Source: Dokdonella fugitiva (GTDB lineage: Bacteria; Pseudomonadota; Gammaproteobacteria; Xanthomonadales; Rhodanobacteraceae). Taken from it: a stretch of 64,000 nt of DNA. The notes under the pieces were generated by a model, which worked only from the letters and a program-made list of their open reading frames with translations, made no database searches and had not been told where the DNA came from. Positions 33,888-43,507 of the stretch are shown one piece after another. The stretch covers positions 876,525 through 940,524 of the forward strand of contig NZ_JACGXL010000001.1 in the NCBI RefSeq assembly GCF_014138265.1, read 5' to 3'. The position numbers and the translations under genes were made by a program. The number at the start of each line of letters is the position of its first letter. The stretch's first letter is position 1.

Positions 33888-36221
33888 ATGAATTTCCGCC
33901 TGCGCCTCGCCCTGCTGTTCGTCACGACACTCGTCGCGGTGCAGGTGTTCACGGCGCTGCTCGCCTACGGCGTCGCGCGCCGCGCGCTGATCGCCGACGG
34001 CGAACGCCAGCTCGCGGTCGGCGCGGCCGCGGTCGCGCACCAGCTCGACGACATCTCCTCGCGCGTCGCCGACAACGTGCAGGTGCTCTCGCTCGACTTC
34101 GCGTTGCGCGCCGCGATCGCGCAGAACGACCAGAGCACGGTGCTGTCGGCACTGCGCAACCACGGCCGGCGCATCGGCGCCGAACGCATGCTGCTGGTCG
34201 GCCTCGACGGCACGGTGCGCTCGGATACTGCCGAACCCGCCGGCGGCGCCTTTCCGTTCGCCGATCTCGCCGACGCGGCGCTCGATCATCCGGCCGCGGC
34301 GGTCGTCGCGCTCGACGGCAAGGCGTACTGGATGATCGTCGTGCCGGTCTACGCGCCGAAGCCGATCGCGCTGATCGCCGCCGGCATCCCGGTCGACGAC
34401 GCGCTGCTCGCCCATCTCCAACAGCTGTCCGCACTGCCGAACACGCTCGAACTCGTCACCCGCGGTGCCGACGACCGCTGGACCGGCATCGCGCACGGCG
34501 ACGACCGCGTCGGCATCGCGCCCGCGCTGGCCGGGCGCGAACTGCCGCTGCAACCGACGCTCGTGCGCCTCGACGCGAGCGAGTACGTCGTGCTCGCGAC
34601 GCGGCTGCGCGAATCCGAGCGCAGCACGCCCGTCGCCGCCGTGCTCGGCTATTCGCTCGACGACGCGCTGCGGCCGTACCGCTCGGTCGCGATCGCGTGG
34701 GCGAGCCTGGTCGCGCTCGGCCTCGCGATCGGCCTCATCGGCGCTCTGCTGATCGCGCGCGGCGTCGCGCGCCCGATCGAGAAGCTCGCAGCCGCCGCGC
34801 ACCGCATCGGCACCGGCGACTACGCGCCGGCCGCGCCGATGATCAAGAGCGACGAGGTCGGCCAGCTCGCCGCTGCGCTCTCGAACATGACGCTGGCGAT
34901 CGCCGAGCGCGAGGAACGCATCCGCTACCAGGCCGAACACGACGCGGTCACCGCGCTGCCGAACCGGCACGCCGCGGAGGCGGTGATCCGCCACGCGCTG
35001 TCGACCCGGCCGGCGGCCGGCGCGCTGCTGATGGTCGGCCTCGCACGACTGCCCGAGATCATCCAGACGATGGGCCACACGATCAGCGACCGCCTCATGC
35101 GCGACGCCGGCGCGCGCCTGCGCCCGTTCGCTGCACGCGGCGTCGTCGCGCGCGCGACCGACACGCAGTTCGCGCTCTGGCTCGACGGCGCCGACAAGGC
35201 CGACGCGATCGCGATCGCGTTCCGCATCCTCGACGTGCTCGGCGTGCCGTACCAGGAGTCGGACCTGTCGATCGACGCCGCGCCGGCGATCGGCATCGCG
35301 CTGCATCCCGTCCACGGCGAGGAAGCGAGCACCCTGCTGCGGCGCGCCGAGATCGCGCTGTTCGCCGCGCTCGGCGCGGAGGATCCGGTCGCGGTCTACG
35401 ACGCGAGCACCGATCCGCACCGTCCCGAACGCCTCACCCTGATGACGGAGCTGCGCGAGGCGCTCGACCGCAACCAGCTGCGCCTGCACTACCAGCCGAA
35501 GCTGCGCCTCGCCGACGATCGCATCGACGGCGCCGAAGCGCTGCTGCGCTGGCAGCACCCGCTGCGCGGCGCGGTGCCGCCCGACACCTTCATCCCGCTC
35601 GCCGAGCGCACCGGCAACATCCGCCGCGTCACGCGTTGGGTGCTCGCGAGCGGCATCGCGCAGGCGCACGTCTGGGCCGCGCGCGGGCACGCGCTGCGCA
35701 TCGCGATCAACCTGTCCGCGCGCGACCTCGACGACGCCGACCTGCCGACGCGCGTCGCCGACCTGCTGTCGCTGCACGCCGTCGCGCCGCGCAACATCGT
35801 GCTCGAGCTCACCGAGAGCGCGGTGATGGGCGAGCCCGATACCGCGGTGCAGGTGCTCAAGCGGCTCGCCGACCTCGGCATCGACCTGGCGATCGACGAT
35901 TTCGGCGTCGGCCAGTCCTCGCTCGCCTACCTGCGCCGCCTGCCCGTGCGCGAGATCAAGATCGACCGCTTCTTCACCCAGAAGCTCGGCGAGGACGTCG
36001 GCGACCGCACGCTCGTGCGCTCGATCGTCGAACTCGGCCATCGCCTCGGCTACCGCGTGACCGCCGAAGGCATCGAGACGCGCGCCGCGTTCGAATATCT
36101 GCGCGACGTCGGCTGCGACCACGTGCAGGGCTACTACATCGCGGCCGCACTCGAGCCCGACGCGCTCGAAGCGATGCTCACGCGCGACGGCGGCGCGACG
36201 AACCGCGGCGTGCGCGCGTGA
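33888..36221 (+). CDS. Membrane sensor phosphodiesterase: periplasmic sensor, HAMP, degenerate GGDEF, EAL
   Basis: A 777-residue protein. Two transmembrane helices (near 5-25 and 270-300) flank a periplasmic sensor domain of about 240 residues (MLLVGLDGTVRSDT, WMIVVPVYAPKPIALIAAGIPVDD), then HAMP (ARPIEKLAAAAHRIGTGDY). The GGDEF site is replaced by TDTQF, so this domain should not synthesise c-di-GMP. The EAL domain keeps its motifs: EALLRW, INLSARDL, ELTESAVMGE, AIDDFGVGQSSLAYLRRL, IKIDRFF and TAEGIET. It should hydrolyse c-di-GMP. The stop overlaps the next start by four bases (GTGA). Confidence 0.92.
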   Translation: MNFRLRLALLFVTTLVAVQVFTALLAYGVARRALIADGERQLAVGAAAVAHQLDDISSRVADNVQVLSLDFALRAAIAQNDQSTVLSALRNHGRRIGAERMLLVGLDGTVRSDTAEPAGGAFPFADLADAALDHPAAAVVALDGKAYWMIVVPVYAPKPIALIAAGIPVDDALLAHLQQLSALPNTLELVTRGADDRWTGIAHGDDRVGIAPALAGRELPLQPTLVRLDASEYVVLATRLRESERSTPVAAVLGYSLDDALRPYRSVAIAWASLVALGLAIGLIGALLIARGVARPIEKLAAAAHRIGTGDYAPAAPMIKSDEVGQLAAALSNMTLAIAEREERIRYQAEHDAVTALPNRHAAEAVIRHALSTRPAAGALLMVGLARLPEIIQTMGHTISDRLMRDAGARLRPFAARGVVARATDTQFALWLDGADKADAIAIAFRILDVLGVPYQESDLSIDAAPAIGIALHPVHGEEASTLLRRAEIALFAALGAEDPVAVYDASTDPHRPERLTLMTELREALDRNQLRLHYQPKLRLADDRIDGAEALLRWQHPLRGAVPPDTFIPLAERTGNIRRVTRWVLASGIAQAHVWAARGHALRIAINLSARDLDDADLPTRVADLLSLHAVAPRNIVLELTESAVMGEPDTAVQVLKRLADLGIDLAIDDFGVGQSSLAYLRRLPVREIKIDRFFTQKLGEDVGDRTLVRSIVELGHRLGYRVTAEGIETRAAFEYLRDVGCDHVQGYYIAAALEPDALEAMLTRDGGATNRGVRA

Positions 36222-37432
36222 GATGCACGATCGCGATCGCCGCGTGCGTCGTCCTCGCGCCGACCGCGCGCGCCGCCGACCTCGACGTGCACGGCTACCT
36301 CGACTGCCGCCTCGTCGCGCATGCCGGCGAGCGTAGCTACGCAAACGGTGGCCTCGGCAAGACGCGCTTCGGCGGCGACGGCTCGGACGCGACCTGCGTG
36401 CAGGCGGCCATCGCCGCGAGCGTCGTGCTCACGCCGGCGCTCGTCGCACGCGCGGACCTGCAGTACCAGGCCACCGGCCGCGACGAGTTCGCGCTGCTCG
36501 ACGCCTGGCTGCGCTACCGCCCGGTATCGACCACGCCGCTGCGCTGGTCGGTGAAACTCGGCGCGTTCTTCCCACCGGTCTCGCTCGAGAACGACGCGAT
36601 CGGCTGGACCAGTCCGTGGACGCTCGATTCGTCGGCGATCAACGCCTGGGTCGGCGAGGAACTGCGCAGCATCGGCGCGGAAGGCACCCTCGAATGGCGC
36701 GGCGAACGCTCGACCGTGTCGGGCGTGTTCGCGCTCGTGCGCAGCAACGACCCCGCCGGCGAGCTGCTCGCGGCGCGCGGCTGGTCGATCAGCGACCTCG
36801 TCTCCGGCCTCGGCAGCCGCGTGCGCGAACCCGACGCCTACGCCGTCGACAACGACGAACCCGTGCCGCTGCGCTTCAATCCCTTCCTCGAGAACGACGG
36901 CCGCCTCGGCTGGTACGCCGGCGCGAGCTGGGAAGCGCGCGGCGTCGGCGCGATCAGCCTGCTGCGCTACGACAACGAAGCGGATCCCGCGAGTCGCAGC
37001 CGCGGCGCGTCCCCGGTACTGAGCTGGCACACCGACTTCTGGAGCCTCGGCGCGCAGTCGCGCATCGGCGACGTCGTCCTGCTCGGCCAGGCGATGAGTG
37101 GTTCGACCGCGATCGCACCGTCGCCGTTCTTCAGTACGACCACCGATTTCCGCGCGGCCTACCTGCTCGCCGGCTGGGATCGCGGCGCGTGGCGGCCGGC
37201 GCTGCGCATCGACGCGTTCTCGACCGACCAGCTGCCGCGCTCGATCGACGGCCGCGTGCGCGAGCACGGCACCGCGCTCACGCTCGCGCTGAACTGGCGT
37301 CCGCGCGAATGGCTGCGCGTGACCGGCGAGGCGCTGCACGTGCGCAGCTGGCGCAACCAGCGCGAACTCGAAGGCTTGCCCGCGCAACGCGACGACACGC
37401 AGCTGCAGCTCGGCGTGCGCGTCGTGTTCTAG
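36218..37432 (+). CDS. Outer-membrane beta-barrel protein coupled to the c-di-GMP sensor
   Basis: A 404-residue protein with a GTG start overlapping the upstream stop, and a signal peptide (IAIAACVVLAPTARA). The body alternates short beta strands with aromatic girdle residues (LRYRPVSTTPLRWSVKLGAFF, LGWYAGASWEARGVGAISLLRYD, FRAAYLLAGWDRGAWRPALRIDAF). It ends RVVF, the aromatic C-terminus required by the BAM machinery. Porin-like folding is therefore expected; the substrate is unknown. It completes the cupredoxin-sensor-barrel set. Its stop shares CTAG with the convergent kdpE stop. Confidence 0.85.
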   Translation: MRCTIAIAACVVLAPTARAADLDVHGYLDCRLVAHAGERSYANGGLGKTRFGGDGSDATCVQAAIAASVVLTPALVARADLQYQATGRDEFALLDAWLRYRPVSTTPLRWSVKLGAFFPPVSLENDAIGWTSPWTLDSSAINAWVGEELRSIGAEGTLEWRGERSTVSGVFALVRSNDPAGELLAARGWSISDLVSGLGSRVREPDAYAVDNDEPVPLRFNPFLENDGRLGWYAGASWEARGVGAISLLRYDNEADPASRSRGASPVLSWHTDFWSLGAQSRIGDVVLLGQAMSGSTAIAPSPFFSTTTDFRAAYLLAGWDRGAWRPALRIDAFSTDQLPRSIDGRVREHGTALTLALNWRPREWLRVTGEALHVRSWRNQRELEGLPAQRDDTQLQLGVRVVF

Positions 37433-38160
37433 CGCCCGGCGGCGTCGTGCGTGTCCGGCGCGACGAGCAGGCGCAGGCCGACGCCGGGCTCGGTCGCGAT
37501 CCAACGCGGCGCGGTCGGATCGTCGCCGAGCTTCTGGCGCAGCTTGCCGACGAGGATGCGCAGGTAGTGCGTGTCGTGCTCGTGGGTCGGTCCCCATACC
37601 TCGCGCAGGATCTGCGGCTGCGTGACGACGCGCCCCGCGTGGCCGACGAGCAGCGCGAGCAGCGCGTACTCCTTGCGCGTGAGCACGAGCACCTCACCGC
37701 GCAGCTTCACCTCGCGGCGCGCGAGATCGACCTGCAGCGTGCCGTCGTCGAACACCGGCGACGCGTCCGCCGGCGCGGCGCGTGCGCGCAACAACGCGCG
37801 CACGCGCGCCATGAGTTCCTGCACGCCGAACGGCTTGGTCACGTAGTCGTTCGCGCCCGCGTCGAGCGCGCGCACCTTCTCCGCCTCGCCCGCGCGCACG
37901 GTGAGCAGGATCACCGGCACGCCCGACCATTGGCGCAGGTCACCGAGCACCTCGTGGCCGTCGCGATCGGGCAGGCCGAGGTCGAGGATCACGAGGTCGG
38001 CGCCGTGCGTCGCGAGCGCAGCGAGGCCGGCGCCGCCGTCGGCCGCGGTCTCGACGCGATAGCCCTGCGCGCGCAGGCTGATGTCGAGGAAGCGGCGGAT
38101 CTGCGGCTCGTCGTCGATGACGAGGATGCGCGCGGCGGCGGCGTTGGCGGGCTCGCTCAT
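37429..38160 (-). CDS. kdpE: KdpE response regulator
   Basis: A 243-residue OmpR-family regulator. The receiver has LVIDDEPQ, the phospho-acceptor Asp60 in VILDLGLPDRDG and the conserved Lys in VTKPFGVQELM. The winged-helix domain shows EYALLALLVGHAGRVVTQ, QILREVWG, HYLRILVGKLRQKLGDD and the wing TEPGVGLRLL. It should activate kdpFABC at low potassium or high osmolarity when phosphorylated by KdpD. It lies 46 bp after kdpD. The three 11-bp-phased TTTACG boxes upstream of the operon are candidate sites. Confidence 0.96.
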   Translation of the reverse strand: MSEPANAAAARILVIDDEPQIRRFLDISLRAQGYRVETAADGGAGLAALATHGADLVILDLGLPDRDGHEVLGDLRQWSGVPVILLTVRAGEAEKVRALDAGANDYVTKPFGVQELMARVRALLRARAAPADASPVFDDGTLQVDLARREVKLRGEVLVLTRKEYALLALLVGHAGRVVTQPQILREVWGPTHEHDTHYLRILVGKLRQKLGDDPTAPRWIATEPGVGLRLLVAPDTHDAAGR

Positions 38161-38206
38161 GCGGTCATCCTAGCGTCCGCGCGGAGGCGGCGCGAATCCG
38201 CGGCGG

Positions 38207-40840
38207 TCACGCGGGTTCGGTGCGCGGCAACGTGATGCGGATCGTCGTGCCGTGCCCGTCGGCGCCGGGCAGCGCTTCGACGCTGCCGCCGTGCGCGCCG
38301 ATCATGCCGCGACAGATCGCGAGGCCGAGGCCGGTGCCCTGGCGGCCGCGATCGCCGCGCTCGACGCTGTAGAACATGTCGAAGATGCGCCGGCGCTCGT
38401 CCTCGGGGATGCCCGGCCCGCGGTCGCGCACGTCGATGCGCAATGCGCCGTCGTCGAGCACGCGAGCCTCGATCGCGATCGCCTCGCCCGCGGGCGAGAA
38501 CTTCGCCGCGTTCTCGATCACGTTGAACAGCGCCTGCTCGATCAGCGCCGGATGCACCCAGATCGGCCCGATGCCGTCGCCGACCGTGATGTCGAAGCGC
38601 GCACCGGGCTGGTAGCGCTGCAGGCGCGCGACCGCGGAGCCGATGAGTTCGTCGACGCCGATCCAGTCGCGATTGAGCGCGAGGCCGCCGTGGCCGAGGC
38701 GGGTCATGTCGAGCAGGTTCTGGATGTAGCGGTCGAGCCGCTCGCCTTCGAGGCGGATCGTCTCGAGCAGGCCGTGGCGATCCTCGTTGTCCATCGCCGC
38801 CGCGTAGTTGTCGAGGCTGCTCGCCGCGCCGATGATCGACGCGAGCGGCGAACGCAGGTCGTGCGACACCGACGACAACAAGGCGGAGCGCAAGCGTTCG
38901 GTCTCGCCGCTCACGCGCGCGTCCTGCAGGTCGCCGACGAGGCGCACGCGCACGATCGCCTGCGCGATGTCCTCGGCCATCGCCTCGGCGAGCCGGCGCT
39001 GCTCGGCGCCGAGCCGCGCCTGCTTCGCCTCGAAACGCAGGCCGAGCACGCCGGCGTCGTCGCCGCCGGTCGCGAGCGGCAGGAACCACCAATCCGCCGC
39101 GGCCAGCGTGTCGGTATAGCGGCCGGCCGGCTGCGCGCGGCGACGCGCCCAGTCCGCCGCGGCGCGATCGCGGTCGCCGAGCGCGGCGTCGCGCAGCGGC
39201 ACGCCGCCGAATTCGATCAGCGCATCGGCGCCGAGCGCGCGCTTGAGCGCGTGCGTGCCCGCGCTGACCACTTCGCCGAGGTCGGCCGCGCCCGCGAGCG
39301 CTTGCGACAGGCCCTGCAACGCGGTCGCGTGCACGTTCGCCGCCTGCAGCCCGAGCACCTGCGCACGCAGGCGCGAGGCGAGGCGCCCCGCGACGAGTGC
39401 GGCGAGCAGGAACAGGAACACGGTCGCGACGCCCTGCCGCGCACTGATGTAGAACGTGTAGCGCGGCTCGATGAAGAAGAAGTCGTAGCTGACGAAGCAC
39501 AGCGTCGCCGCGATCACTGCAGCGGTCATGCCGGTGCGCGCGGCGACGAGCACGACCGCGACGATGAACACCATCGACAGGTCGTGCAGCCCGGCCCAGC
39601 GCTCGGCGAGCGCACCGATCGCCGCTGCCGCGACCGCGGCGAATATCGCGAGCGCGGCGTCGCTGCGATCGAGCCAGCCACGCAGGTCGCGCAGCGAGCG
39701 CCGTGCCTTCGCGCGCGCCTCGGGCGTGCTCACGATCGTCAGCTCGTAGTGCGCGCCGCGCTGGATCAGCTGCTGGGTGAGCGTGCGGTTGAGCATGCGC
39801 GCGAACGGCCGTTCGCGCGTGCGCCCGAGCACGATCGCCGAGGCGCCGCTGCGCGCGGCGTGGTCGAGCAGCGTATCGACGATGCTCGAGCCGTGCAGCA
39901 GTTCGGTCTCGCCGCCGAGTCGTCGCGCGAGCGCGAACGCGCGATCGAGTTCCATCTGCCGCGCGGCGTCGACCACGCCGCTGCCCTGCACGCTGACCAC
40001 GCTCCACGGCGCGTCGCGGCGCTCGGCGAGACGGCGGCCGACGCGCACGAGGTATTCCGACTGGCCGCGACCGTCGATCGCGACGAGCACGCGCCGGCGC
40101 AGCGACGCGCCCGGCAGGCCGCGCGCGGCCTGCGCCTCGCGCAGGTCGCTGTCGACGCGGTCCGCCGCGGTCTGCATCGCGAGCTCGCGCAAGGCGGCGA
40201 GGTTCGACGGCGAGAAGAACGCCTGCAGCGCCTGCGTCGCCTGCTCCGGCACGTACACCTTGCCCTGCTGCAGGCGCTCGATGAGTTCGCGCGGCGGCAG
40301 GTCGACCAGCACGATGTCGCGCAGGCGGTCGAACACGACGTCGGGCACCGTCTCGGCGACGCGCACGCCGGTGATCCGGTACACGACGTCGTTGAGGCTC
40401 TCGAGGTGCTGGATGTTGATCGTCGTGTGGACGTCGATGCCGGCGTCGAGGAGCTCGAGCACGTCCTGCCAGCGGCGCTCGTGGCGGCTGCCGGGCACGT
40501 TGCGATGAGCGAGTTCGTCGACGAGTGCGAGCGCGGGCCGGCGCGCGAGCATCGCGTCGAGGTCGAATTCCTCGAGCACGCGCCCGGCGTACTCGACGCG
40601 CCGACGCGGCAGCTGTTCGAGGCCTTCGAGCAGGGCCGCGGTCTCGACGCGGCCGTGCGTCTCGACGATGCCGACGACGACGTCGACGCCACGGCGCCGC
40701 AACTCGCGCGCGCGACCGAGCATCGTGTAGGTCTTGCCGACGCCTGGCGCGGCGCCGAGGAAGATCGTGAGGCGGCCGGCGCCCTCGCGACGCAGTTCGC
40801 CGATGAGGGCGTCGGCCTGGGCGCTGCGCGGGTCGTTCAT
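38207..40840 (-). CDS. kdpD: KdpD sensor histidine kinase
   Basis: An 877-residue sensor. The KdpD N-terminal domain carries Walker A GAAPGVGKTYTML and LALVDELAHRN. A universal-stress-like domain follows (RRVLVAIDGRGQSEYLVRVGRRLAE), then four transmembrane helices, a GAF-like region, the phosphorylated histidine in SSVSHDLRSPLASII, the N-box FNVIENAAKFSP and the ATP lid GRQGTGLGLAICRG. It senses low potassium or turgor and controls KdpE. Length is normal for the family. The ribosome-binding region overlaps the end of kdpC by spacing of 18 bp. Confidence 0.96.
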   Translation of the reverse strand: MNDPRSAQADALIGELRREGAGRLTIFLGAAPGVGKTYTMLGRARELRRRGVDVVVGIVETHGRVETAALLEGLEQLPRRRVEYAGRVLEEFDLDAMLARRPALALVDELAHRNVPGSRHERRWQDVLELLDAGIDVHTTINIQHLESLNDVVYRITGVRVAETVPDVVFDRLRDIVLVDLPPRELIERLQQGKVYVPEQATQALQAFFSPSNLAALRELAMQTAADRVDSDLREAQAARGLPGASLRRRVLVAIDGRGQSEYLVRVGRRLAERRDAPWSVVSVQGSGVVDAARQMELDRAFALARRLGGETELLHGSSIVDTLLDHAARSGASAIVLGRTRERPFARMLNRTLTQQLIQRGAHYELTIVSTPEARAKARRSLRDLRGWLDRSDAALAIFAAVAAAAIGALAERWAGLHDLSMVFIVAVVLVAARTGMTAAVIAATLCFVSYDFFFIEPRYTFYISARQGVATVFLFLLAALVAGRLASRLRAQVLGLQAANVHATALQGLSQALAGAADLGEVVSAGTHALKRALGADALIEFGGVPLRDAALGDRDRAAADWARRRAQPAGRYTDTLAAADWWFLPLATGGDDAGVLGLRFEAKQARLGAEQRRLAEAMAEDIAQAIVRVRLVGDLQDARVSGETERLRSALLSSVSHDLRSPLASIIGAASSLDNYAAAMDNEDRHGLLETIRLEGERLDRYIQNLLDMTRLGHGGLALNRDWIGVDELIGSAVARLQRYQPGARFDITVGDGIGPIWVHPALIEQALFNVIENAAKFSPAGEAIAIEARVLDDGALRIDVRDRGPGIPEDERRRIFDMFYSVERGDRGRQGTGLGLAICRGMIGAHGGSVEALPGADGHGTTIRITLPRTEPA

Positions 40841-40858
40841 CGGCGCATTGTGCCGCGT

Positions 40859-41452
40859 TCAGCGCGCGCGTGCGTCGAGCGCGAGGTTGAGTTCGAGCAC
40901 GTTGACGCGCGGCGCGCCGAACAGGCCGAACTGGCGCCGCTCGATGTGCCGCTCGACCAGGGCGGCGACGTCCGCCTCGGCGAGGCCACGCGCCTTGGCC
41001 ACGCGCGCGACCTGCAGCCGCGCGGCGGCCGGCGACACGTGCGGATCGAGGCCGCCCCCGGACTCGGTCACGAGGTCGCCCGGGACGGCCTCTCGTGCGA
41101 CACCCTCGCGCGCGGCGACCGCGGCGAGCGCGTCGTCGAGGCGCTTGCGCAGGTCCGGATTGCTGCGCGCCTGGTTGCTGCCGCTCGCGGCCATCGGGTC
41201 GTAGTTGGCCGCGGACGGCCGCGGCGAGAAGTAGCGCGCGTCGGCGAACGGTTGCGCGACGAGCGCGGAACCGACGACCTTGCCGCCCTGCTCGACCAGG
41301 CTGCCGGTGGCGGCGTGCGGGAACAGCACGCGACCGAGCGCGGTCCCCGCGAGCGAATAGAGGAAGCCGTAGCCGACGAGCACGATCGCGGCGAGGACGA
41401 AGGCGGCTCGCCAGGAGGCGCGATCATCGAGATGGGAGGGCGAGTGGTTCAC
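40859..41452 (-). CDS. kdpC: KdpC potassium-transporting ATPase C subunit
   Basis: A 197-residue subunit with one N-terminal transmembrane helix (FVLAAIVLVGYGFLYSLAGTAL) and a periplasmic domain with the conserved QPFADARYFSPRPSAANYDP, SNQARSNPDL and ESGGGLDPHVSP. In the Kdp complex it stabilises potassium binding by KdpA and couples it to KdpB. It starts 2 bp after kdpB and ends 18 bp before kdpD. The segment NVLELNLALD near its end is typical of the family. Confidence 0.96.
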   Translation of the reverse strand: MNHSPSHLDDRASWRAAFVLAAIVLVGYGFLYSLAGTALGRVLFPHAATGSLVEQGGKVVGSALVAQPFADARYFSPRPSAANYDPMAASGSNQARSNPDLRKRLDDALAAVAAREGVAREAVPGDLVTESGGGLDPHVSPAAARLQVARVAKARGLAEADVAALVERHIERRQFGLFGAPRVNVLELNLALDARAR

Positions 41453-41454
41453 GG

Positions 41455-43497
41455 TCAGACTCCGATGGCGGCGAGCAGGAGGTCGATCGCCTTGATGCCG
41501 ACGAACGGCAGCAGCACGCCGCCGAGGCCGTAGACGAGCATGTTCCGGCGCAGCAGCGCGACCGCGCTCGCCGGCTTGAAGCGCACGCCCTTGAGCGCGA
41601 GCGGGATCAGCGCGGGAATGATCAGCGCGTTGAACACGAGCGCGGACAGCACCGCGCTGTTCGGGCTGGCGAGGCGCATCACGTTGAGCGAGGCCATCGA
41701 CGGCAGCGCCGCGGCGAACATCGCCGGCAGGATCGCGAAGTACTTCGACACGTCGTTGGCGAGCGAGAACGTGGTCAGCGCGCCGCGCGTGATCAGCTGC
41801 TGCTTGCCGACCTCGACCACCGCGAGCAGCTTGGCCGGATCGTTGTCGAGGTCGACCATGTTGCCGGCCTCCTTCGCCGCCTGCGTGCCCGAGTTCATCG
41901 CCACGCCGACGTCGGCCTGGGCCAGCGCGGGCGCGTCGTTGGTGCCGTCGCCGACCATCGCGATGAGGTGGCCGGCGGCCTGTTCGGCGCGGATGCGCGC
42001 GAGCTTGTCCTCCGGCCTCGCTTCGGCGATGAAGTCGTCGACGCCCGCCTCCGCGGCGATCGCCGCCGCGGTGAGCGGGTTGTCGCCGGTGATCATCACG
42101 GTGCGGATGCCCATCTCGCGCAGGCGCGCGAAGCGTTCCTTCACGCCGTGCTTGACCACGTCGGAGAGTTCGATCACGCCGAGCACGTGCTTGCCGTCGG
42201 CGACGACGAGCGGCGTCGCGCCGCCGCGCGCGACCTGCTCGACGCGCGCATCGAGCTCGGGCGAGACCACGCCGCCGAGCGCGCGCACGTGGCGCGCGAT
42301 CGCGTCGCTCGCGCCCTTGCGGATCGAGCGCGCCCCGACGTCGACGCCGGACATGCGCGTCTGCGCGCTGAACGAGACGAACGTCGCCTGCTGCGGGTCC
42401 TCGACGCGGCTGCGCAGCTCGCGCGCGAGGCGGACGATCGACTTGCCTTCCGGCGTCGGATCGGCGAGCGACGACAGCAAGGCGGCGTCGCGCAGCTGCT
42501 CGCGATCGATGCCGCCGAGCGGATGGAACGCCGTCGCCTGGCGGTCGCCGTGGGTGATCGTGCCGGTCTTGTCGAGCAGCAGCACGTCGACGTCGCCGGC
42601 GACTTCGACCGCCTTGCCCGACTTGGCCAGCACGTTCGCCTTGAGCGCGCGGTTCATGCCGGCGATGCCGATCGCCGGCAGCAAGCCGCCGATCGTCGTC
42701 GGGATGAGGCAGACGAGCAGCGCGATGAGCAGCAGCGGATCGAGTTTCACGCCGACGAAACCGGCGAGGAACGGCAGGGTCACGCAGACGACGAGGAAGG
42801 TCAACGTCATCGCCGCGAGCAACATCGTCAGCGCGATCTCGTTGGGCGTCTTCTGCCGGTTCGCACCCTCGACGAGCGCGATCATGCGGTCGAGGAAGCT
42901 GCCGCCGGGCTCGGCGCTCACGCGCACGACGATTTCGTCCGAGAGCACCTTCGTTCCGCCGATCACGCCGCTGCGATCGGTACCCGCTTCGCGCAGCACC
43001 GGAGCGGATTCACCGGTGACCGCGGCTTCGTTGATCGTCGCGACGCCGCGTTCGATCTCGCCGTCGGCCGGAACGAACTCGCCCGCGCTGACGAGCACGC
43101 GGTCGCCCGCCCGCAGTTCGCTCGCCGCCACGCGCGTCTCGTTGCCGGCGTCGTCGAGGCGGCGACCGACCAGGTCGCGCCGCGCCGCGCGCAGCGACGC
43201 GGCCTGGCCGCGCCCGCGCGCCTCGGCGACCGCTTCGGCGAAGTTCGCGAACAGCACGGTGACGAACAGCGTGGCGGTCACCGCGATGCCGAACGCCTTG
43301 TCGGCCGACGCGGCGATCGTGATCAAAGCGGACAGCAGCGTACCGAGCAGCACGACGGCCATCACCGGGCTGCGCATCGCCTGGCGCGGTGCGAGCTTGC
43401 GGAACGATTCGGCGATCGCCGCGCGCAGGCCGGCGGCATCGAGCCCGCCGGCAGGATGGCGGCGAGCGGCGCCGAGGTGGAGCGGAAGGTCGGTCAC
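41455..43497 (-). CDS. kdpB: KdpB potassium-transporting P-type ATPase
   Basis: A 680-residue P-type ATPase starting with GTG. The phosphorylated Asp is in [15 protein letters not shown]; the actuator motif is AVTGESAPV; the hinge is [21 protein letters not shown]. Several transmembrane segments hold the proline-containing [22 protein letters not shown] characteristic of KdpB. It hydrolyses ATP to drive potassium import through KdpA. Ten bp separate it from kdpA. Length and motifs are normal, and nothing suggests inactivation. Confidence 0.97.
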   Translation of the reverse strand: MTDLPLHLGAARRHPAGGLDAAGLRAAIAESFRKLAPRQAMRSPVMAVVLLGTLLSALITIAASADKAFGIAVTATLFVTVLFANFAEAVAEARGRGQAASLRAARRDLVGRRLDDAGNETRVAASELRAGDRVLVSAGEFVPADGEIERGVATINEAAVTGESAPVLREAGTDRSGVIGGTKVLSDEIVVRVSAEPGGSFLDRMIALVEGANRQKTPNEIALTMLLAAMTLTFLVVCVTLPFLAGFVGVKLDPLLLIALLVCLIPTTIGGLLPAIGIAGMNRALKANVLAKSGKAVEVAGDVDVLLLDKTGTITHGDRQATAFHPLGGIDREQLRDAALLSSLADPTPEGKSIVRLARELRSRVEDPQQATFVSFSAQTRMSGVDVGARSIRKGASDAIARHVRALGGVVSPELDARVEQVARGGATPLVVADGKHVLGVIELSDVVKHGVKERFARLREMGIRTVMITGDNPLTAAAIAAEAGVDDFIAEARPEDKLARIRAEQAAGHLIAMVGDGTNDAPALAQADVGVAMNSGTQAAKEAGNMVDLDNDPAKLLAVVEVGKQQLITRGALTTFSLANDVSKYFAILPAMFAAALPSMASLNVMRLASPNSAVLSALVFNALIIPALIPLALKGVRFKPASAVALLRRNMLVYGLGGVLLPFVGIKAIDLLLAAIGV

Positions 43498-43507
43498 GGC
43501 GGATTCC

